From the NCBI RefSeq assembly GCF_902459665.1, contig NZ_CABPSL010000013.1, positions 1-64,000 of the forward strand: 64,000 bases of DNA, written 5' to 3'. Source of the stretch: Pandoraea cepalis. Its GTDB lineage: Bacteria; Pseudomonadota; Gammaproteobacteria; Burkholderiales; Burkholderiaceae. Positions within the stretch are counted from its first letter, which is position 1; each line of letters opens with the position of its first letter. Position numbers and translations under genes: made by a program. Below the pieces are notes generated by a model that was not told where the DNA came from, ran no database searches, and saw only the letters and a list, made by a program, of their open reading frames with translations. This document shows positions 18,493 through 27,780 of this stretch, piece by piece.

Positions 18493-18577
18493 GCCCAGGT
18501 GGCGGAATTGGTAGACGCACTATCTTGAGGGGGTAGCGCCGAGAGGCGTGCGGGTTCGAGTCCCGCCCTGGGCACCA
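18493..18577 (+). tRNA. tRNA-Leu (anticodon GAG)
   Basis: An 85-base class II tRNA. Acceptor stem GCCCAGG pairs with CCTGGGC, and the 3' CCA is encoded. The anticodon stem CTATC/GGTAG encloses the loop TTGAGGG, giving anticodon GAG. A variable arm follows and the T-loop GGTTCGAGTCC is present. Confidence 0.96.
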
Positions 18578-18584
18578 GGCATTC

Positions 18585-18619
18585 AAAAGGCAGATGAACG
18601 CGAGTTCGTCTGCCTTTTT
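18585..18619 (+). terminator. intrinsic terminator of tRNA-Leu
   Basis: An inverted repeat AAAAGGCAGA/TCTGCCTTTT encloses an inner GAAC/GTTC stem with loop GCGA and ends in a T run at 18615-18619. It lies just after the tRNA. Confidence 0.8.
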
Positions 18620-18655
18620 GTTTTACGAGCCTGTTTCACTGACGCCCGGAGGCCG

Positions 18656-19171
18656 TTAGCTGCGCGTGACGGTTCCGGCGTTCCCACGCGCATGGAGCGT
18701 CTTCGAGAGGCGATATTCGTGCCACGTCAGTGCAATGATGGCAATGTCGAGTGCCGAGAGGACCAGCAGCCATGGCGAATGGGTGAATGTGTATCGGTAG
18801 AGTTGGTAGGCGACGAACAGGGCGAACGCGACCATCGAAACGGGGAAATACCAGAGCTTGTCGCGCAGCAAGCCGATGATCAGCCATAACTTGATCACGC
18901 CGTGCGCGAGCAGGTAAGCCGCCGCGAACTTCTGCGAACTGACGGAAAGATGCTGCACCGTATGCAGCAAAAAGCTGGCGACGACATCGTGCGGATCTTC
19001 CGCAATTTCGTTCCCCGTTACCCAAAGCACGGTCGACAGCAGGAAATGCTGGGGGATAAAGTACGCCACGACGCCGCCGACGATCTCGGCAAGGGCGAAG
19101 AGCGCTTTTATCCACAGGCTCGCCTCGAAGATGAAATGGAGCCGCTTCTCGTAGACGTCGGAGAAGCCCAT
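18656..19171 (-). CDS. DUF2127-type integral membrane protein
   Basis: 171 residues from the ATG at 19171 (a GTG at 19174 is also possible). Several hydrophobic helices, about residues 18-40, 58-75, 83-100 and 107-128 with a further one near 134-150, and a His-rich N-terminal YEKRLHFIFEASLWIKALFA typical of DUF2127 proteins. The start overlaps the stop of the histidine-kinase gene as TGATG, so it is translationally coupled to the two-component system. It may be a membrane accessory or target of that system. No biochemical role is known to me. Confidence 0.75.
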   Translation of the reverse strand: MGFSDVYEKRLHFIFEASLWIKALFALAEIVGGVVAYFIPQHFLLSTVLWVTGNEIAEDPHDVVASFLLHTVQHLSVSSQKFAAAYLLAHGVIKLWLIIGLLRDKLWYFPVSMVAFALFVAYQLYRYTFTHSPWLLVLSALDIAIIALTWHEYRLSKTLHARGNAGTVTRS

Positions 19172-20568
19172 CACGCCCCGCCCCCCTCATGCGCATCGAT
19201 CGATGCACCCGGTACGACGACGGTCACGCTCAGGCCCGTTCGCGCGACCTCATCCGCGTAGGCGAGGCGCACATCGGCGCCGGCCTTCTCTGCAATGGCC
19301 TTCACGATCGACAACCCAAGGCCCGACCCCACTTCGCTGGTGCCCAGCCCTCGGTAGAAAGCATCGAAAACACGATCACGCTCCTTCGGCGCGATCCCCG
19401 GACCGGTATCCTTGACGCACAGAACCGTCTGCCCCTTGCCCGACGAGAGCATCATGTCGACCCGCCCCCCGGCCGGTGTATAGCGAATGGCGTTGTCGAC
19501 CAGGTTCTTGATCAGCATGCTCAGGTCCGCCTCGCTCATCGGTAGCGACGCGTCCTCAATCGCCTCGATGCCGAGGTCGATTCCCTTCGCTTCGGCCAGA
19601 GGGTACAGCGTTTCCAGCGTTTGACGGAAGACCCGCAGAACGGAGTCGGTGGTGGCGTGCCTGTCGCTCTGCGTCGCCTGCACGCTGGACAACGTCAGCA
19701 GGTGCTCGAGCATGTGTCGACCGCGCTCGATGCCTTGGCGCAATTCCACCAGGCGCTCCCTGGCCGTCGCGGACATATCCGCCTCGGCAAGGCGCTCCGC
19801 CTGAAGCGAAAGCGCCGTCAACGGCGTGCGCAATTCATGCGCGGCGTCGGCCACGAAGCGGTGCTGCGCGTCGACCGACGTCGACACGCGCGACAACAGG
19901 TTGTTGATGGCACGCAGAAACGGACGAATCTCGTTCGGCAGATGCGCGGTCGACACCGGATGCAGCTCGCTGTATTGACGCCTGTCGATCTCGCTCGACA
20001 GGCTCGCCACCGGCCGGAATATCCTGCGCACCAGCCAACCGACCACCAGCAGCAACACGGGAACGAATGCCACGAGCGGCATGATGGTCCGGATCGCGCT
20101 GGTCCGGGCGATCTGGTCACGCACGTCCGTCTCTTGCGCCACCGCGATACGCGCGCCGGATTGCAGCGTCTTGACCAGCACCCGATACGGCTCTTTGCCC
20201 ACGGTGACGGTCGACAGGCCGTCGGCCATCGTCACCGGGAGCGACAGCGGCAGCTTGTCGTCGCCGTCGCCCGCGCCCGGACGCGTTGCCACGCCGAGCG
20301 GCTGAACAACCACGCGTGCCTCCTCACCGCTCGCCTGTGGCGCCTGAGGCGCCTGGAGATTGCGAAATTCGCTGGTCTGCAGATGGTTGTTATCGACGAG
20401 GGCCGCGACCTGACGCAGCACATCGTCCTGCAGTTCATGGGCTTCGTCGAACGCTGCGGCGAACGAAATGACCCCGGCGATCACGGCAAAGACGAGGATC
20501 GCCACCGAGAGCCACAGGCTCAGGCGCAGGCGAATGGAATCGCTCAATCGCCCTTTAATACCATCCAT
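19171..20568 (-). CDS. two-component sensor histidine kinase (QseC/PmrB-like)
   Basis: 465 residues. A transmembrane helix at about 15-40, a periplasmic sensor of about 130 residues, a second helix near 170-190, then the phospho-acceptor motif HELRTPLTALSLQ and an HATPase domain with NLVDNAIRYTPAGG (N box), DTGPGIAP (G1) and GSGLGLSIV (G2). It belongs to the EnvZ/QseC/PmrB class that pairs with OmpR-type regulators. It overlaps the upstream response-regulator gene by 25 bases and the downstream DUF2127 gene by one, so the three form one operon. The stimulus is unknown; no acidic metal-binding cluster is obvious in the sensor. Confidence 0.92.
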   Translation of the reverse strand: MDGIKGRLSDSIRLRLSLWLSVAILVFAVIAGVISFAAAFDEAHELQDDVLRQVAALVDNNHLQTSEFRNLQAPQAPQASGEEARVVVQPLGVATRPGAGDGDDKLPLSLPVTMADGLSTVTVGKEPYRVLVKTLQSGARIAVAQETDVRDQIARTSAIRTIMPLVAFVPVLLLVVGWLVRRIFRPVASLSSEIDRRQYSELHPVSTAHLPNEIRPFLRAINNLLSRVSTSVDAQHRFVADAAHELRTPLTALSLQAERLAEADMSATARERLVELRQGIERGRHMLEHLLTLSSVQATQSDRHATTDSVLRVFRQTLETLYPLAEAKGIDLGIEAIEDASLPMSEADLSMLIKNLVDNAIRYTPAGGRVDMMLSSGKGQTVLCVKDTGPGIAPKERDRVFDAFYRGLGTSEVGSGLGLSIVKAIAEKAGADVRLAYADEVARTGLSVTVVVPGASIDAHEGGGA

Positions 20569-21209
20569 CCCGCTCCCCTCACGTTTTTAATGATGCTCGA
20601 GCCGAGCTTCTTGCGAAGCGAGTGAATGAGAAATTCGATGGCGTTGCTCTCGACCTCGTCTCCCCACCCGTAAATCCGATCCTCCAGATCGCTTCTGGAC
20701 AGGATGGCACCGGGCCGCGTCAGCAACGCCTGCAGCAACGCGAACTCCCGATTCGACAATTGCACCGGTGCAACGTCCGACGTATGGGCTTGCCGGGTGC
20801 CCGGATCGAGGGTGACGATGCCATTCGACATGACCGGCAGCGCCTGTCCCGCCTGCCGCCGCATGACGGCCCGGATGCGGGCGAGCAATTCCGCCATCTC
20901 GAAAGGCTTCAGCACGTAGTCGTCAGCGCCGGCGTCGAGGCCCTTCAAGCGTTCCGGCAGTGTATCGCGCGCCGTGACAATGATGATGGGAACCTGATGC
21001 CCTCGCGATCTCAGGCTTTGCAGCACCGCATGACCATCTTTGCCCGGCAGGCCCAGATCCAGCAGTACCAGGTCGTAATGCTGGCAGTCGGCTGCCGCCA
21101 GCGCCGCCTGCCCGTCGGTAACCCAATCCACGGCGAATGTCGCATCCTTGAGCGAATCGCGAACGACACTGCCGATCATTGGATCATCTTCGACGAGCAA
21201 GATGCGCAT
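20544..21209 (-). CDS. OmpR/PhoB-family response regulator (QseB/PmrA-like)
   Basis: 221 residues. Receiver domain with acidic pocket E7-D8-D9, phospho-acceptor D51 in LLDLGLPG, Thr in VTARD and Lys in LKPF, followed by a winged-helix DNA-binding domain (LSNREFALLQALLTRPGAILSRSDLEDRIYG and the VESN/LRKKLG turn). First gene of the regulator-kinase-DUF2127 operon. Likely a transcriptional activator of envelope or membrane genes. The two DUF347 genes immediately upstream on the same strand are plausible targets, but I saw no direct-repeat binding site. Confidence 0.93.
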   Translation of the reverse strand: MRILLVEDDPMIGSVVRDSLKDATFAVDWVTDGQAALAAADCQHYDLVLLDLGLPGKDGHAVLQSLRSRGHQVPIIIVTARDTLPERLKGLDAGADDYVLKPFEMAELLARIRAVMRRQAGQALPVMSNGIVTLDPGTRQAHTSDVAPVQLSNREFALLQALLTRPGAILSRSDLEDRIYGWGDEVESNAIEFLIHSLRKKLGSSIIKNVRGAGWMVLKGD

Positions 21210-21232
21210 GCCATTTCCTTTCTAGCGACGGA

Positions 21233-21991
21233 TCAATGCGCTTTCGCCGCGGCGCGTTGCCGGAACAAGAGCAGACTCGTCAGAATAAATGCAAGCAGGG
21301 CAAACGACGCCGAGTACCGGCTCAGAGCAAGCCCACCGGCGCTGACCGGCTTGTCCAGAAAATCACCGACAACGGCACCCAGCGGACGCGTCAGGATGAA
21401 CGCTGCCCAGAACAGGAACGTGCGCGACGTGCGTGTCCACAAATACGCACCGACGAGAATCAACAGGAGCGCGCCGAACACCACGGCCGCGCCCGTATAG
21501 CCGAGCCCCGCGGTGTCTGCCGTCCAGTCACCCAAAGCGGTGCCCAGCGTCTGGGAAAACATGATCGTAACCCAATAAAACGCTTCGGCCTTGGGCGAGT
21601 GGATCGAATGCACGGACACGGAGCCCATCGTTCGGTACCAGAGCCACAGCGAGCCAAGCAGCAAGGCGAGCAGGATCGACGAGCCTCCGGCGTAGCCAAT
21701 GCCAAGCGACCGATCGGCGAAGTCCGCGAGTGTGGTGCCGACCGTCGTCGTGGCAATGATCGTCACCCAGTACAACGCTGGCGAAAATGCCTTGGCACGA
21801 ATCTGCGCCGAGACGGCAATGGCGAACACCACCGCGAAGATCGCGGTGCCGACAAGGTAGCCGAGATTCATCGACATCGAGACGGCATCGCCTCCGGTCT
21901 CGCCCAGGGTCGTGGCGGCGATCTTGATCACCCAGAACAAGAGGGTGACCTCGGGGACCTTGCTAAGTGTTTTCTGTACGGTTGTATTCAC
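21233..21991 (-). CDS. DUF347-repeat membrane protein (COG4705 type), copy 1
   Basis: 252 residues from a GTG at 21991, 22 bases after the preceding stop and behind an AGGAC element; an upstream ATG at 22048 would overlap that gene. The protein is made of four repeats, each about two membrane helices with an aromatic/Trp position and a T-x-G-x-x-x-GD-like end: LFWVIKIAATTLGETGGD, LYWVTIIATTTVGTTLAD, FYWVTIMFSQTLGTALGDW and LFWAAFILTRPLGAVVGD. This is the four-fold DUF347 architecture. The biochemical role is not established as far as I know. Copy 2 precedes it. Confidence 0.82.
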   Translation of the reverse strand: MNTTVQKTLSKVPEVTLLFWVIKIAATTLGETGGDAVSMSMNLGYLVGTAIFAVVFAIAVSAQIRAKAFSPALYWVTIIATTTVGTTLADFADRSLGIGYAGGSSILLALLLGSLWLWYRTMGSVSVHSIHSPKAEAFYWVTIMFSQTLGTALGDWTADTAGLGYTGAAVVFGALLLILVGAYLWTRTSRTFLFWAAFILTRPLGAVVGDFLDKPVSAGGLALSRYSASFALLAFILTSLLLFRQRAAAKAH

Positions 21992-22013
21992 GGTTGGAAG
22001 TGTCCTAGAGAAT

Positions 22014-22790
22014 TCAGACTTGCTGACGCGCTGCATTGCGCTCGGCAATGGAGAGATACAGGACCAGCGCTATGATTGCCGTAACGAATACGGCGCTCGT
22101 GCCGACAACACCCAGGCCCAGACCACCATTGGAAATGGGTTGCGACAGAAGATCACCACACGAGGCGCCGAACGGGCGAGTCAGGATATAGGCGATCCAG
22201 AACGTGGTGACAGCGTTTCGCTGAAACACAAATCTCGCAATGGCAGCCAGGCCGATCAGCGCACCGAACATCAAAGCGGAGTTCGCGTACCCAAGATTCA
22301 GACCTTCGGCCACCCAGTCGCCCGCTGCCGTGCCGAGTGCGAAGGTGAGCAAAATTGCGGTCCAATAGAAAAGCTCTCGTTTGATCGTGTCGATCGAATG
22401 AATCGACAGGGTCCGCTCCTTCGCATACCAAATCCCGAATGTCGCGAGCAACGCGGCCGAAAACGCAAGCGTCGACACGGCAAGCGGTACGCCAAGGTTG
22501 TCGCTCAAGTTGTCGGTAACGAGCGTTCCGAAAACGCTGACAAATACGACGGTGCTCCAATAGCGCCATGGGATGTATCGGCGCGCATTGATTTGCAGTC
22601 CCAGGAAGATCGCCAGAAGCAAGCCCATCACGGCAGACGTACCGGTCAATCCGAACCCAAGATTGACGTTCAAGAAGTCGGCCGCCGTCTCTCCGACCGT
22701 CGTTGACATCATCTTGATGAGCCAGAACGTCAAAGTCACTTCAGGCACTTTATTCAACCATACCGGGCTAGATGCATTGATACGATTCAT
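22014..22790 (-). CDS. DUF347-repeat membrane protein (COG4705 type), copy 2
   Basis: 258 residues from the ATG at 22790 with GGAGG six bases upstream. Same four-repeat plan as its neighbour: TFWLIKMMSTTVGETAAD, RYWSTVVFVSVFGTLVTD, FYWTAILLTFALGTAAGDW and TFWIAYILTRPFGASCGD. The repeats are more diverged from each other than from the matching repeat of the neighbour, so the four-fold protein existed before the pair was duplicated. The two probably form an operon and may act as a heteromer. They lie upstream of the two-component operon on the same strand. Confidence 0.82.
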   Translation of the reverse strand: MNRINASSPVWLNKVPEVTLTFWLIKMMSTTVGETAADFLNVNLGFGLTGTSAVMGLLLAIFLGLQINARRYIPWRYWSTVVFVSVFGTLVTDNLSDNLGVPLAVSTLAFSAALLATFGIWYAKERTLSIHSIDTIKRELFYWTAILLTFALGTAAGDWVAEGLNLGYANSALMFGALIGLAAIARFVFQRNAVTTFWIAYILTRPFGASCGDLLSQPISNGGLGLGVVGTSAVFVTAIIALVLYLSIAERNAARQQV

Positions 22791-22867
22791 GCTTGCCTCC
22801 GGGTTTATTAGATAACATGTGAAGTATCTAACGGAACGCTTAGTTCATCCTTAGTACGCCATGCTGC

Positions 22868-23464
22868 TCATGCCCTCACCCACCCACGTGCGATCAATCG
22901 CGCGAAAAGTTTTTGGTGAATCGACATAGCCAGGCGGTATGCGGCGATCCGAGGCCAGCGCATTTGCCGGGCGACAAGCCAGGCGACAATGCCCGCAACA
23001 ATTGCCGATCCCGCCATATCCATCGGGTAATGCACGCCGAGGAAAATGCGCGCCCACGCCACGGGGAGGCCGAGCAGTGCGACGGCAATGCCCACCGTTC
23101 GGGTTCGATTGTCCAACAGGAGCGCGCAGGCGACGGACCAGATCAGCGTGAGGTGATCGCTGGGAAATGAGGTGTCGGCGCCGTGTGCGAGATAGGTATG
23201 TCCGATGCCAACGACAAACGGGCGCGGATGTTGCCACACCCAGCCAATCGCCTGATTGACAGCGAGGCCGATGGCGCCGGCCATGGCGGCGGCAATCAGC
23301 GACCGGCGCTGCGCCTCGTCGGCACGCAGCCACAACAGCCCCATTGCCACAGGCACCGTCAGAATCAAGTACTGCGCAAAGAAAACCGCCATACCGAATA
23401 CTGGGGGCGTGGGTAACGCCGACGCATTGAGCATGAGAAACAACGTGTCATTCAGGCGCTCCAT
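22868..23464 (-). CDS. PAP2-family undecaprenyl-diphosphatase (BcrC-like)
   Basis: 198 residues with five or six helices. The three phosphatase motifs of the PAP2 family are visible: HPRPF in the first loop, PSDH at about 100-103, and RIFLGVHYPMD at about 138-148 carrying the catalytic His and Asp. The length and the HYPMD form fit BcrC, which dephosphorylates undecaprenyl pyrophosphate on the outer face of the inner membrane and can confer bacitracin tolerance. Transcribed alone on the minus strand, with an AT-rich stretch separating it from the DUF347 genes. Confidence 0.88.
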   Translation of the reverse strand: MERLNDTLFLMLNASALPTPPVFGMAVFFAQYLILTVPVAMGLLWLRADEAQRRSLIAAAMAGAIGLAVNQAIGWVWQHPRPFVVGIGHTYLAHGADTSFPSDHLTLIWSVACALLLDNRTRTVGIAVALLGLPVAWARIFLGVHYPMDMAGSAIVAGIVAWLVARQMRWPRIAAYRLAMSIHQKLFARLIARGWVRA

Positions 23465-23626
23465 GCGGCGTCTTCCTTGAAGTGAGATGGCTTAAAGTGG
23501 CGCGGGAATTCGCGCAAAACGAAGCCTAAACGACCTCACTTAGCCACGCATTAGAATCCGTCGCTATTGGAGCGGTCGCGGCGCGTTGATGGCCGGGCGT
23601 GTAAAGACCGTGGCGATCCGAAAACG

Positions 23627-23666
23627 CATTCGCCCGCAGCCACCGGGAACGGTGGGCGGGCGAATG
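23627..23666 (-). terminator. hairpin downstream of cytochrome b561, probable terminator
   Basis: CATTCGCCCGC at 23627-23637 pairs with GCGGGCGAATG at 23656-23666, enclosing a second stem CCACC/GGTGG. On the minus strand it is followed by CGTTTT, a short T run. It lies 65 bases after the b561 stop. Confidence 0.6.
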
Positions 23667-23730
23667 GATTCGACGGGTGAATTCGTGCGGCTCGACGGCG
23701 ATCAGACAGCGTCGCGCAAGAGACAGCCTA

Positions 23731-24291
23731 TCAACGGGTCGTGCTGGGCGCCGGCTGGTTCTGCACGGGCAGCATCTTGTGCAAGGTGCCGTCACGCAGA
23801 ACCCAGTGGTGGTAGAGCGCCGCACAGATATGCAGCCCGATCGCGCCCAGCAATACATACGCGAGGAACGAGTGCACGTCGCCCATCGAGTGTCCGAACG
23901 ACGACCCCTGTGCCGACAAGGCAGGCAACGGCACCGCACCGAGCAACTTCAGCCCATAGCCCCGCGCCGAGGCGTTGATCCAACCCAGAACGGGTACCAC
24001 CACCAACAGTGCGTACAAGCCCTTGTGCGCAATGGAGGCGAACGTATGCAAGATCGACTTCACGCCTTTGACCGGGGTGCTGCGACAACGCGCCCACACC
24101 AATCGAATGGCAGTGAGTCCCAGAATCGTGACGCCCAGCGAGAGATGCCACGCGACCAGTCCGACGGCAGGCGTGTTGCGCGTGATATCGGGCATCGCAA
24201 AGGCGACAACGAATTGCGCAGCCAACAAGGCTGCAGTAAGCCAGTGCAGATAGCGGGATGCCGCATCGTAACGGGTAATGGTTTGTTTCAT
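23731..24291 (-). CDS. cytochrome b561 family protein (CybB-like)
   Basis: 186 residues from the ATG at 24291 behind GAGG. Four membrane helices with the heme-ligand His pattern of bacterial b561: H in RYLHWLTA (about 16), WHLSLG (about 49), and the paired His in GDVHSFLAYVLLGAIGLH near 142-154, followed by ALYHHWVLRDGTLHKM. Proteins of this family are inner-membrane diheme cytochromes that can pass electrons from quinol to superoxide or other acceptors. Stand-alone gene with its own terminator hairpin. Confidence 0.9.
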   Translation of the reverse strand: MKQTITRYDAASRYLHWLTAALLAAQFVVAFAMPDITRNTPAVGLVAWHLSLGVTILGLTAIRLVWARCRSTPVKGVKSILHTFASIAHKGLYALLVVVPVLGWINASARGYGLKLLGAVPLPALSAQGSSFGHSMGDVHSFLAYVLLGAIGLHICAALYHHWVLRDGTLHKMLPVQNQPAPSTTR

Positions 24292-24456
24292 CGAAGCCTC
24301 TTCGCCACTGATTGAAAACGTAATCCGGCTGACACGGCCGCCAAGCGCCGTGCCCCATGGATCAGAATTCTGGGGCGCGACACTTAGCGAAGACTTAGCA
24401 AGTGCGCATTTCGTGACCGAATCGTCAATATCCATCGGCCAGACGCCGCGTGACGA

Positions 24457-24867
24457 TTACGGATGCGCATACTCACGCTCGATCGACGACTCGCTCGCGA
24501 CCTGCATCGTCGGCGCCCATGCCGCTTGCGTGCGGGCCGTCAGGTGAACCACGGGATAGGCGTTACGGGACTGCGTGAGCAAGCCGTGCTGCTCGGCCCG
24601 GCTCAGGCTTTGCTCGACGGCAAGCCGCGTGACGTGCATCTGCGAACGTGGGTTCATCGCGGTCTCGGGATAGACCGTGTCGCCTTGCTGCAACAGCCCA
24701 TGCTTTTCCGCGCTCACGAGTTGCGCATACACCTGCGCACGGGTGGGCGAAGACGACTGAGCAGCGCTGGGCATCGCGGATTGGCTTTGCGCCGCTTGAG
24801 CGTTGATCTGTACCGCACCAAGCAATCCCGCCACGGCGACGAGCGCAGCAACATATGAGGTCTTCAT
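24457..24867 (-). CDS. exported DUF4148-domain protein
   Basis: 136 residues from the ATG at 24867. The signal peptide cleaves near AQAA (about residues 23-26). The mature part has two copies of a short motif: RAQVYAQLVSAEKHGLLQQGDTVYPE at about 43-68 and VEQSLSRAEQHGLL-YPVV further on, as in DUF4148 proteins common in Burkholderiaceae. It is small, soluble and periplasmic. Function unknown; members often appear near stress or envelope regulators. Confidence 0.8.
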   Translation of the reverse strand: MKTSYVAALVAVAGLLGAVQINAQAAQSQSAMPSAAQSSSPTRAQVYAQLVSAEKHGLLQQGDTVYPETAMNPRSQMHVTRLAVEQSLSRAEQHGLLTQSRNAYPVVHLTARTQAAWAPTMQVASESSIEREYAHP

Positions 24868-25044
24868 GATCGAACTCCTAAGGGTGACGATGGGTGTGAA
24901 GGGGCGATGACTCAGCCATCGCGCAACCTTCACATTGATCGTAGGCGCGCTGCCTTAGCGAACCCTTAGCGCGATCGCGCGTTGCCCCTCGGTCTTTCGT
25001 CACACGCGCGTGAGTGCGGTTCGGTGCACGAAACGACGATTTCG

Positions 25045-27438
25045 CTATCGCTCGACGAGACGGCTGTGCCTGAACACAACGCCTTTGATCGCATCCAGAA
25101 CGAATGCGAACACGGTCACGGCGACCAGGAGCATGCCGATGAGCGTTATCGGCACAGCCGCCATCAACGTTCCACTCGCGGCCATGCCACTGACGATGGA
25201 CACGGCGCTCACGCTCGCCACCACGAGGACCCGGCTGGGCGCCAACGATCCGATTCGCCCGTCGGTGCGCAGCACATAGACGTTGGCCTGCGTCGTAAAG
25301 ACCAACAGGAGAAATACCAGCGTCTGCATCTGCGCAGGATCCAATCCGAGCCGGCTGCGCGTCGTCGCATAGAGCGACAGCGAGAACACGAGCGACACCG
25401 CCGCCAGAACGGCTGCCGCACTGATGAGTTGTCCTACTTGCCAGCGCTGCGGTCGGCTTGCCGGCAGTGTCCTGTCGGCGGCGATAATCATCGTGACAAA
25501 GTCATTCGCAAACAGCAGAAGCACGATCAACGGCGACGAGATCACGAAGCCGTGCGTGAACCACAGACCGAGCGTCAGGAACACGACGATTTCCAGCGTC
25601 TTGACGACTTTGTTGAGGATGTACGTCAGCATGCGGCGATGCACCTCCCGTCCCGCCGCGACCACCGACAGTACGCCCTCGAGACCTGGATCGGTCAGCA
25701 CGACGCCTGCCGCCGCCTTGGCCACGTCGGTCGCGCTGGCGACGGCGATGCCGAGTTCCGCCTGACGCAACGCGGGGGCATCGTTCACGCCATCCCCGGT
25801 CATGCCGGTCACGTGTCCTGCCGTTTGTAGCGCGGCAACGATGGCATGCTTCTCTTCAGGCAACACGCGCGCAAAGATGTCGCATTGCTCGGGGTGACGC
25901 AGATCCTCGGCATGCGCGGAGCATACGCGCGCACCAAGGCCAAGCCGTTGTCCGATGGCCTTCGCCGTTTCCAGCGCGTCACCTGTGGCCATGCACACCC
26001 GCACCCCAAGGTTGCCCAGCTTGACGATGAGATCGTGGGCATCTTCTCTGGGCGGGTCCGATAGCGCTACGAGGCCGACCATCCGGATAGCGCCAGCGCC
26101 CCCTTGCGCAACAGCCAGCACGCGCGCGCCGGCGCCCTCCAACAGCCGCTCCGCTTCGGCAATCGCATCGGGTTGCGCAGGCGACACACTGCACTGTGCC
26201 AGCACGGCACGGGTCGCGCCCTTCAGCGCATACCATTCGGTGCCGTCGACGAGATAGACCCCCTCACTGAAGCGCGTCGCGGGATCGAAAGGACGGAAGG
26301 CTTTGCGCACCGGCAGCGCTTGCGCACCGGGTTGGCCACGATGGGCCGCAAGAATAGCGAGGTCCAGGGGGTCTTGCGAAGCATCGTCGCTCGCCAGCGA
26401 GGCCGCGCGCAACACGGCCATGTCATCGAGACCCTCGAAGGCGGTCACTTTCGCGACCGACAACTCGTTCTTCGTCAGCGTGCCAGTCTTATCGGAGAGC
26501 AACGTGTCCATCGCCGCAGCCTCTTCAACCGCCGGCAGTCTCGTGACCAGCACGCCTTGCTTGGCCAACGTGGCACTCGCCATCGCGGTGGCCAACGTGT
26601 AGGTGGCAGGGAGCGCGACCGGCACGGACGCCACGAGCAGCAGCAGCGCGAAGATCGCCGTCTCCGTCATGGGAAGTCCGTGCGTCACAGCGTAGAGAAT
26701 TACCAGGACAACCAGCACGGCGTCGAACGCGACGAGGCGTTTGACGATCGCGAAAATGGTGCGCTGCATGTGACTCGGTGCATTCGAGGTGCGCACCAGT
26801 TCAGCAGCCCGGCCGAAGTAAGTGCGTGCCCCGGTGGCAGTGACCTCGCCACTGCCTTCCCCCTGACGCACGATCGACCCGGTGTAGGCCGGCTGCCCCG
26901 GACCGGCGCCAACGGCCAGCGACTCACCCGTGAGCGCCGATTGATCGAGCGATACGGTGCCGTCGAACAACTTGAGGTCGGCGGGCACGATGTCGCCGGC
27001 GCGCACGTGGACGACATCTCCCGGCACGAGTTGGGTGGCCGATAGCCGCATCCATTGCGCGTCGCGCATCACGCGCGCACTGACTTGCAACTGGCGACGC
27101 AGCAGCGCCAGCGCGTCCTTGGCGCGACGTTCCTGGACAAACGCGACGGCCGCATTGAAGGCCAATAGAAACAGGATGACGAGGGCCTCCTGAGGTCTGC
27201 CCAGCGCTACTTGAAGCACAACGACCGCTTCCAGCATCCACGGCACCGGCCCCCAGAATTTGCCTGCGAACTGGCGCCAGGCGGGGAGTTGCACATCCTC
27301 GATGACATTGGCGCCAAACCGTTGCAGCCGATCCTGCGCCGCGTGGGCGGTCAGCCCTTTCGTAGGGTCGGTGGGCGGCAGCGGGTCATCCGCTTCGTGA
27401 TGAACGGCAGATGACATGACCTGGGAAGGCATACCCAT
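25045..27438 (-). CDS. P3-type (plasma-membrane) proton-translocating P-type ATPase
   Basis: 797 residues. Actuator loop with SALTGES near 167-173; membrane segment SVPVALPATYTLA at 271-283, characteristic of P3A proton pumps rather than heavy-metal pumps (which have CPC/CPH); phosphorylation site D316 in SDKTGTLT; later MTGDGVNDAPALRQA for the hinge. It lacks the N-terminal metal-binding domains of P1B pumps. It would export protons at ATP cost, useful for pH homeostasis. Start at 27438 behind GAGAGGA. Monocistronic, beside the MFS remnant. Confidence 0.9.
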   Translation of the reverse strand: MGMPSQVMSSAVHHEADDPLPPTDPTKGLTAHAAQDRLQRFGANVIEDVQLPAWRQFAGKFWGPVPWMLEAVVVLQVALGRPQEALVILFLLAFNAAVAFVQERRAKDALALLRRQLQVSARVMRDAQWMRLSATQLVPGDVVHVRAGDIVPADLKLFDGTVSLDQSALTGESLAVGAGPGQPAYTGSIVRQGEGSGEVTATGARTYFGRAAELVRTSNAPSHMQRTIFAIVKRLVAFDAVLVVLVILYAVTHGLPMTETAIFALLLLVASVPVALPATYTLATAMASATLAKQGVLVTRLPAVEEAAAMDTLLSDKTGTLTKNELSVAKVTAFEGLDDMAVLRAASLASDDASQDPLDLAILAAHRGQPGAQALPVRKAFRPFDPATRFSEGVYLVDGTEWYALKGATRAVLAQCSVSPAQPDAIAEAERLLEGAGARVLAVAQGGAGAIRMVGLVALSDPPREDAHDLIVKLGNLGVRVCMATGDALETAKAIGQRLGLGARVCSAHAEDLRHPEQCDIFARVLPEEKHAIVAALQTAGHVTGMTGDGVNDAPALRQAELGIAVASATDVAKAAAGVVLTDPGLEGVLSVVAAGREVHRRMLTYILNKVVKTLEIVVFLTLGLWFTHGFVISSPLIVLLLFANDFVTMIIAADRTLPASRPQRWQVGQLISAAAVLAAVSLVFSLSLYATTRSRLGLDPAQMQTLVFLLLVFTTQANVYVLRTDGRIGSLAPSRVLVVASVSAVSIVSGMAASGTLMAAVPITLIGMLLVAVTVFAFVLDAIKGVVFRHSRLVER

Positions 27439-27561
27439 TGACGGAGTCCTCTCGGTAACCCATCGCCTGCGCGATGGGCCTGCCCGGTCCCCGTCGGGCG
27501 ACCGGGACGCAATGGGAATCGTACGCCTTATTGCCCGGCCATCAACGGGGGAACATCAACG

Positions 27562-27780
27562 TCAGTGCGACAGCGCTTCCAGACGTATGCCGCTCGTCTT
27601 CGGCCCGAAAGCCCCGATGGAAATCATGACGACCAGCATGCAGACCGTAATGCCGGCAAAGACGCCGGGCACCCCGAAGTCGCGCAGCAATGCCGCGATG
27701 AGGAAGCCGGAAAGCATGGCGCCCGCCCGACTGGCCGAATACACGATCCCGTTGGCGCGGCATCGAATCGCCGTCGGCGA
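27562..27780 (-). pseudogene. C-terminal remnant of an MFS transporter
   Basis: About 72 minus-strand residues match the end of an aromatic-acid or sugar MFS permease: SPTAIRCRANGIVYSASRAGAMLSG, one or two hydrophobic helices, and a GPKTSGIRLEALSH tail. The upstream part of the frame is unrelated and no start or other helices exist, so this is a fragment of a deleted transporter gene. The flanks 27439-27561 and 27781-28029 hold nothing else I recognise. Confidence 0.6.

Noticed and set aside
18493-18577. Integrative element at the tRNA-Leu 3' end
   Set aside because: No integrase and no repeat of the tRNA 3' end was seen in the window; the downstream genes look chromosomal.
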